From Oceanibacterium hippocampi (GTDB lineage Bacteria; Pseudomonadota; Alphaproteobacteria; Sneathiellales; Sneathiellaceae), in assembly GCF_900172325.1 (NCBI RefSeq), contig NZ_FWFR01000002.1:620001-684000 (forward strand): 64,000 bases of DNA, given 5' to 3'. The position numbers were made by a program, and so were the translations under genes. The notes under the pieces are model-generated. The model was not told where the DNA came from. It did not search any database and was given only the letters and a program-made list of their open reading frames with translations. This document shows positions 59,503-64,000 of this stretch, one piece after another. The first letter of the stretch is position 1. Every line of letters begins with the position of its first letter.

Positions 59503-59569
59503 AGACCGAATTGGTCTTGATTTAAGGTCCATTATCGTTCGTCCTATGGTCCAATCCATATCGGGACCA
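59503..59569. promoter_or_regulatory. MocR operator region with repeated GGTCC motifs
   Basis: In the gap between the enolase and mocR genes the motif recurs five times: AGACC (59503) and GGTCT (59513) as an inverted pair, GGTCC at 59526 and 59548 as direct repeats 22 bases apart, and GGACC at 59564. Direct repeats about two helical turns apart suit MocR dimers. A related GTCCAAT occurs at 61095. Confidence 0.5.
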
Positions 59570-59573
59570 GGCC

Positions 59574-61064
59574 ATGAAGACGAACGCAGGGGCGTTGCTG
59601 TCCTCGATCAGGATCGACCGGGCGGCCGACCGGAAGATCAGCGTCCAGCTTTACTTGCGGCTCAAGGACATCCTGCTGTCGGGCGGGGTCAATCCGGGCG
59701 AGCGGCTGCCGGCGACCCGGACCCTGGCCAAGGAAATCGGCGTCTCGCGGACAACCGTTATCGACGCGATCGACCGGCTGACCGCGGAAGGGCTGCTCGA
59801 CGCCCGGGTCGGGGCCGGCACCTTCGTCAGCCAGGCCCTGGCCGGTCGCCCGGCAAGCCCGGCCGCGCCGCGCCCGGCCGCCGGCGAAAGCCATGCCCCG
59901 TCGCTCTCGCAGGCGGCGGCCGACGCTCGCGAACGCTTCGCCCCCCGCGCCTGGCTGCCGCACAAGTCGCAGGCCTTCATCACCGCGCTGCCGGCGCTCG
60001 ACCTCTTCCCGATGGCGCACTGGGCGCGGCTTTCGGCACGACACTGGCGGGCGGGTCGCGACGATGTCATGGGCTACGGCCATCCGTCCGGCCACCAGGG
60101 CCTCAGGGAAGCCATCGCCACCCATCTCAATGCGGCGCGCGGCATTAGGTGCGATCCGGACCAGCTTTTCGTCGTCGCCGGCGCGCAGCAGGCCTTCTTC
60201 CTGATCAGCACGCTGCTGCTCAATCCCGGCGAGCGCGTCTGGTTCGAGAATCCCGGTGCCATCGGCGCGCGCAACGCCTTCGTCGCCGGCGGCGCCGAGA
60301 TCGTGCCGGTCGACATCGACGCGGAAGGCCTGAGCGTCGTCGACGGGCTGCGCAAGGCACCCGCCTTCCGCCTCGCCTTCGTCACCCCGTCGCACCAGCA
60401 GCCGCTCGGCCAGGTGATGAGCCTGCGCCGCCGGCTGGCCCTGCTGCAGGCCGCAGACGAGGCCGACGCGCTCATCGTCGAGGACGACTACGACGGCGAG
60501 TTCTACTATGGCAACCAGCCGCAGCCGTCGCTGAAGAGCATCGATACCCGGGACCGGGTGATCTATGTCGGGACCTTCTCGAAATCGCTGTTTCCCTCGC
60601 TCCGGCTCGGCTTCATCCTGGTCCCGAGGAACCTGGTGGGCGCGCTCGCCGAGGTCAGCGCCTACTGGCTGAGCGGCGTGCCGACGGCAACGCAGGCGAT
60701 CGTCGCCGATTTCATGAACGAGGGCCTGTTCGCGACCCATATCCGGCTGATGCGGCGGGCCTACAAGGCCCGGCACGACGCCCTGCTCGAGGCCGCGGCG
60801 TCGCTGCGCCCGCATATCGACATCCGACCCACCTCGAGTGGCTTTCACACGGTCGGATTCCTGCCCGCGGCGGCCGACGAGGACCGCATCGTCGCAGGGG
60901 CGCGGGAAAAAGGCATTATCGTCGCCCCGCTGTCACGCTATTCTGCGACAGCTAGCGGCCGGAAGGGACTGGTCCTCGGCTTTGGCGGCGTGACCCCGGA
61001 CGATATCCGGCGCGGCGTCAGGAAGCTCGCGGACCTGCCAGAACTGGCCCGGCCATTGGTCTGA
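59574..61064 (+). CDS. MocR-family regulator (GntR helix-turn-helix fused to aminotransferase domain)
   Basis: The 496-residue protein has a GntR-type N-domain (LPATRTLAKEIGVSRTTVIDAIDRLTAEGLLDARVGAGTFV), a linker rich in Ala and Pro, and a fold-type I aminotransferase domain. The PLP Lys lies near residue 337 in VGTFSKSLFPSLRLGF; HPSGHQGLREAIATHL, VVAGAQQAF and VEDDYDGEF are further PLP-site marks. MocR proteins sense an amino compound through PLP and control its uptake or breakdown. It is divergent from the enolase-ALDH genes and precedes a polyamine-type importer, both likely targets. Confidence 0.93.
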   Translation: MKTNAGALLSSIRIDRAADRKISVQLYLRLKDILLSGGVNPGERLPATRTLAKEIGVSRTTVIDAIDRLTAEGLLDARVGAGTFVSQALAGRPASPAAPRPAAGESHAPSLSQAAADARERFAPRAWLPHKSQAFITALPALDLFPMAHWARLSARHWRAGRDDVMGYGHPSGHQGLREAIATHLNAARGIRCDPDQLFVVAGAQQAFFLISTLLLNPGERVWFENPGAIGARNAFVAGGAEIVPVDIDAEGLSVVDGLRKAPAFRLAFVTPSHQQPLGQVMSLRRRLALLQAADEADALIVEDDYDGEFYYGNQPQPSLKSIDTRDRVIYVGTFSKSLFPSLRLGFILVPRNLVGALAEVSAYWLSGVPTATQAIVADFMNEGLFATHIRLMRRAYKARHDALLEAAASLRPHIDIRPTSSGFHTVGFLPAAADEDRIVAGAREKGIIVAPLSRYSATASGRKGLVLGFGGVTPDDIRRGVRKLADLPELARPLV

Positions 61065-61094
61065 CTGAAATGTCGTTAATGGATATATTTCACA

Positions 61095-61107
61095 GTCCAA
61101 TAAGACC
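61095..61107. promoter_or_regulatory. Possible MocR half-sites upstream of the importer operon
   Basis: GTCCAATAAGACC resembles the GGTCCAAT and AGACC elements found before mocR. It lies about 70 bases before the binding-protein start. Weak evidence by itself; the repeated motif in two neighbouring promoters is what makes it notable. Confidence 0.3.
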
Positions 61108-61176
61108 GTAGGCTTCTTTCATTCAAAGAATGCCGGCCTGTCCGTCCGGACGACCGGTCAGAAGCGGGAGGTAACA

Positions 61177-62253
61177 ATGAGAATAGGGACACTGGCCGGG
61201 GCACTCCTGGCTGCAACCATGCTTACCGCGGCAACCGCGGCGCAGGCGGAAACGCTGCGGTTGCTGACCTGGGGTTCCTACGCCCCAGAGGAAGTGATCA
61301 AAATGTTCGAGGAGAAGTATCCCGACATCGACGTCGAGGTGACCTTCTCCAACAACGAGGAAATGATCGCCAAGCTGCGCGCGACCGGCGGCGCCGGCTT
61401 CGACCTCGCCCAGCCGAGCCACGACCGGGTCTATGCCGCCCAGCTCGAGTACGACATCTACAAGCCGCTCGACCTGTCGAAGATCGATACCTCGGTCATG
61501 CAGGAGAAGCTGCTGGACGGCGTCAAGGCCAACACGACCATCGACGGCAAGGTCTATTCCGTACCGCACCAGTGGGGCACGTCCGGCCTGATGGCGGACA
61601 AGTCGAAGGCGCCGGATGTCAGCGGCTGGGGCGATCTCTGCGATCCGGCCTACAAGGGCAAGACCTCGATGCGCCTGAAGCGCACGATCCTGCTCGGCAC
61701 CGCCTTCTCGATGGGCGAGAACCCGTTCGAGGCCTATTCCGACCTCGACCGCTACCAGAAGATCCTCGACAAGGTGGTCGACAAGCTGATCACCTGCAAG
61801 GACAACATCAAGGCCTACTGGAAGGGCGGCGACGACCTGTCCGCGCTGATGCTGTCTGGTGAAGTGGTCGCGTCCGAGACCTGGGACTCGACCGCCTACA
61901 AGCTCTACGGCGAGAACCCGAACATCGTGTTCGTGCCGCCCAAGACTGGCGCGCTCGCGTGGATCGACACCTTCACCCTGCCGCGCAAGGGCAAGGCCGA
62001 CGACGCCGCCTACAAGTGGATCAACTTCGTCCTGCAGCCGGAAATCGTGAAGCTGATGTCCGCCAGCACAGGCGCCATTGCCGCGATCAAGGGCGGCAAG
62101 GACCTGATGCCGGAGGAAAAGAAGGCGGCTATCAATGCCGCGTTCACCGACGCCGACATCGCGAACCTGCAGTTCTTCGCTAACATTCCTCCGGGTGTTG
62201 AGGACATGGAAGGCAAGGCGCTAGAGAAGATCAAGGCCGCGACCGGCGGTTGA
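61177..62253 (+). CDS. Polyamine-type ABC importer solute-binding protein (PotD/PotF-like)
   Basis: A 358-residue periplasmic binding protein of family 1. The signal peptide is RIGTLAGALLAATMLTAATAAQA. The mature chain begins ETLRLLTWGSYAPEEVIKMFEEKYP, then FDLAQPSHDRVYAAQ, VPHQWGTSGLMADKSK and FVPPKTGALAWIDTFTLPR, as in putrescine/spermidine or related amine binders. GGGAGG precedes the ATG. It is followed by an unusual stable hairpin and then by the ATPase gene. MocR control would fit an amino compound as ligand. Confidence 0.92.
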   Translation: MRIGTLAGALLAATMLTAATAAQAETLRLLTWGSYAPEEVIKMFEEKYPDIDVEVTFSNNEEMIAKLRATGGAGFDLAQPSHDRVYAAQLEYDIYKPLDLSKIDTSVMQEKLLDGVKANTTIDGKVYSVPHQWGTSGLMADKSKAPDVSGWGDLCDPAYKGKTSMRLKRTILLGTAFSMGENPFEAYSDLDRYQKILDKVVDKLITCKDNIKAYWKGGDDLSALMLSGEVVASETWDSTAYKLYGENPNIVFVPPKTGALAWIDTFTLPRKGKADDAAYKWINFVLQPEIVKLMSASTGAIAAIKGGKDLMPEEKKAAINAAFTDADIANLQFFANIPPGVEDMEGKALEKIKAATGG

Positions 62254-62274
62254 TCTTCCGGCATCGAGAACGCG

Positions 62275-62308
62275 GAATGCCGCCCCGGCCCCGGTCGGGG
62301 CGGCATTC
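62275..62308 (+). terminator. Stable intercistronic hairpin between binding-protein and ATPase genes
   Basis: A thirteen-base-pair perfect stem (GAATGCCGCCCCG and its complement) closes an eight-base loop. No T-run follows. It probably acts as a partial terminator or as an mRNA 3' end stabiliser, so that the binding protein is made in excess over the membrane components. Confidence 0.6.
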
Positions 62309-62349
62309 TCGCCGTTTCGGGGATCCCTGCCCTATCGACGGACCAGCCC

Positions 62350-63480
62350 ATGACCTCCAAGCCTGACTTCGATCTCGAATGCAGCAATGTATCGAAGACC
62401 TTCGGCCCGGTGCGCGCGGTCGATGACGTCTCGTTCGAAATCCCGAGCGGCTCCTTCTTCTCGATCCTCGGCCCTTCGGGCTGCGGGAAGACGACGCTGA
62501 TGCGGATGATCGCCGGATTCGAGAACCCGACCGCCGGCGACATCCGGATCAAGGGCATGTCCGTGCTCGGCACGCCGCCCAACCGGCGGAACGTGAAGAT
62601 GGTGTTCCAGCACCTCGCGCTGTTCCCGATGATGAACGTCTACGAGAATATCGCCTACGGCCTGCGCTGCGCCGGCGCCGGAAAGGCCGAGATCGCGACC
62701 AAGGTGAAGGACGTGCTGGAACGGATCGCCCTTCCCGACGTCGGCGAACGCGAGATCCACCAGCTTTCCGGCGGCCAGAAGCAGCGCATCGCGATTGCCC
62801 GCTGCATGGTACTCGATCCCGATGTGCTGCTGCTCGACGAACCGCTCGGCGCGCTCGACCTGAAGCTGCGCGAGGCCATGAAGATCGAGCTGAAACTGCT
62901 GCAGCACCAGTTCAACACGACCTTCGTCTACATCACCCATGACCAGTCCGAAGCGCTCGTCATGTCCGACCATGTCGCGGTGATGAACTCGGGCCGCTTC
63001 GAACAGATCGGCACGCCCCAACAGCTCTATCACAAGCCGGCAAGCGCCTTCGTGGCCGGGTTCGTCGGCGATGCCAACCGCTGGAACGGCCGGGTCGCCG
63101 AGGCCCGCGACGGCCGCGCCCGGGTCGAGACGAGCGCCGGCCTGACCCTCACCTGCACGCCCGGGTCCGGCCAGACCTTTCGTCCCGGCGATGCGGTCGA
63201 GATCTTCGTCCGCCCGGAATTCATCCGCACCAGCGCCCGCAACGGGCAGGACGCGGCGAACGACGGGGCGGGTGACGACGGTCTCGAGGGGATCGTCGAC
63301 AGCCTGCTGTTCAACGGCGCCAACAGCCGCGCCCTCGTCCGGCCACCGCAGGGAGAACCGATCGAGGCCGACATCACGCTGACCGGCGGACCGGAGGACA
63401 TCCGTCCCGGCGAGACGGTCCGCCTGTCTTGGTCGCCCGACCAGGCACTCTGCTTCGCGGTCGGCACGGCCCCGCGATGA
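62350..63480 (+). CDS. Polyamine-type ABC importer ATPase (PotA-like)
   Basis: A 376-residue ATPase. The nucleotide domain has Walker A ILGPSGCGKTTLMRMI, the Q-loop MVFQHLALFPMMNV, signature LSGGQKQRIAIARC and Walker B LLLDEPLGALDLKLR. The C-terminal third is the TOBE regulatory region, with DAVEIFVRPEFIR and PGETVRLSWSPDQ. The stop overlaps the ATG of the permease gene by four bases (ATGA). It energises uptake of the ligand bound by the upstream periplasmic protein. Confidence 0.93.
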   Translation: MTSKPDFDLECSNVSKTFGPVRAVDDVSFEIPSGSFFSILGPSGCGKTTLMRMIAGFENPTAGDIRIKGMSVLGTPPNRRNVKMVFQHLALFPMMNVYENIAYGLRCAGAGKAEIATKVKDVLERIALPDVGEREIHQLSGGQKQRIAIARCMVLDPDVLLLDEPLGALDLKLREAMKIELKLLQHQFNTTFVYITHDQSEALVMSDHVAVMNSGRFEQIGTPQQLYHKPASAFVAGFVGDANRWNGRVAEARDGRARVETSAGLTLTCTPGSGQTFRPGDAVEIFVRPEFIRTSARNGQDAANDGAGDDGLEGIVDSLLFNGANSRALVRPPQGEPIEADITLTGGPEDIRPGETVRLSWSPDQALCFAVGTAPR

Positions 63481-64000
63481 ACCAGGCGGATTTCAAGCGG
63501 CTCTCGCTGATCCTGCTGTTCATGCCGTTCGCGCTCTGGATCCTGCTGCTCATCATCCTGCCCCATATCGGCATGGGCGTCCTGGCGCTGCGCGAGAAGG
63601 TCGGGCCGCGGGTCTATGAATTCGGCTTCGGCAACTTCATCGACTTCGCCATGGAGCCGATCTACTGGAACATCCTGTTCCGCACCGGCTCGATGTCGCT
63701 GCTGGTCACCGCGCTGGCGCTGATCGCCGGCTTCCCGATCGCCTATTACATCGCCAAGATCGCCGGCCGCCGCTCGCGCGGGGCGCTGTTCCTGGTTTGC
63801 CTGATCCCGCTCTGGGTCAGCGACTTGATCCGCGCCTTTGGCTGGATCCTGCTGCTCCGCGAGACCGGGGTGGTGTCGAGCACGCTGCTGTGGCTGGGCC
63901 TCGTCGATGCCCCGGTCGAGATGCTCTACAACGACATCACGGTGGTGATCGGCCTGGTCTACACGGTGATCCTGTTCATGATCGTGCCGTTGGTCTCGAC
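63477..64000 (+). CDS. Polyamine-type ABC importer permease (PotB-like), cut by window edge
   Basis: The first 174 residues of a PotB/PotH-type inner-membrane permease. Helices are visible at LSLILLFMPFALWILLLIILPHIG, TGSMSLLVTALALIAGFPIAYYIA and GALFLVCLIPLWVSDLIRAFGW, the last being a typical PotB segment. The gene continues beyond the right edge, where a second permease gene (PotC-like) would be expected. The ATG overlaps the ATPase gene stop. Confidence 0.9.
   Translation, partial: MNQADFKRLSLILLFMPFALWILLLIILPHIGMGVLALREKVGPRVYEFGFGNFIDFAMEPIYWNILFRTGSMSLLVTALALIAGFPIAYYIAKIAGRRSRGALFLVCLIPLWVSDLIRAFGWILLLRETGVVSSTLLWLGLVDAPVEMLYNDITVVIGLVYTVILFMIVPLVS

Noticed and set aside
1-64000. 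Mobile elements, tRNA or rRNA genes, CRISPR arrays, phage genes
   Set aside because: No transposase, integrase or terminal repeats, no cloverleaf-like sequence and no regularly spaced repeats were seen on either strand; the recombinase-like protein at 55166-55387 lacks a catalytic domain.

Overview
The window is GC-rich (roughly two-thirds G+C), densely packed chromosomal DNA with many ATGA, GTGA and TGATG gene overlaps. It holds no tRNA, rRNA, phage, IS or CRISPR sequence that I could find. Gene content (protocatechuate 4,5-cleavage genes, 3-hydroxybutyrate dehydrogenase beside a patatin, many ABC importers, Rieske oxygenase, MocR, IclR, LysR and RpiR regulators) suggests a metabolically versatile, free-living alphaproteobacterium, perhaps Rhodospirillales-like. 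The taxonomy is inferred from gene style only.

Layout. (1) 1-6027: lower protocatechuate/gallate meta-cleavage pathway. A truncated ligA and a DUF1932 dehydrogenase run leftward, next to a LysR regulator with two helix-turn-helix domains; galB, galC, galD and ligI run rightward. (2) 6046-10850: ferredoxin reductase and an amine/amino-acid oxidase; a universal stress protein behind an FNR-type box; a diiron protein with an OsmC protein. (3) 10850-18450: copper-resistance island. A small Cys/His protein, a cupredoxin, CopA and CopB run leftward; a P1B-ATPase and a CueO-like oxidase run rightward from a CueR-type promoter. (4) 18520-24918: surface-polysaccharide genes (glycosyltransferase, acetyltransferase, CDP-sugar pathway, an epimerase-CmcI fusion, a TylF methyltransferase). 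(5) 25331-30303: patatin, bdhA, then an MscS channel with a split/duplicated MgtE pair. (6) 30528-32506: small VOC/DUF1428 proteins and a MarR regulator. (7) 32523-41151: peptide-type ABC importer with a lipoprotein hydrolase, divergent from an amidase and RpiR regulator.

(8) 41171-55713: seventeen consecutive leftward genes that look like one catabolic operon. In transcription order: two tiny proteins, Rieske oxygenase, RidA protein, flavin/[2Fe-2S] reductase, extradiol-type VOC dioxygenase, three ABC importer genes, cupin, SDR, alpha/beta-hydrolase, IclR regulator, a degenerate SDR, ThDP decarboxylase, aspartate-dehydrogenase-like enzyme and aldehyde dehydrogenase. A perfect 16-bp palindrome precedes the first gene. 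The substrate is not known to me; an aromatic, possibly nitrogen-containing, acid is the best inference. This is the strongest candidate for an undescribed system here.

(9) 55714-56854: a gene-poor stretch with two small conserved-looking proteins and an AT-rich island. (10) 56855-64000: aldehyde dehydrogenase and a mandelate-racemase-type enolase, divergent from a MocR regulator that is followed by a polyamine-type ABC importer running off the right edge. Start codons were chosen from Shine-Dalgarno sequences and family lengths and often differ from the longest reading frame.
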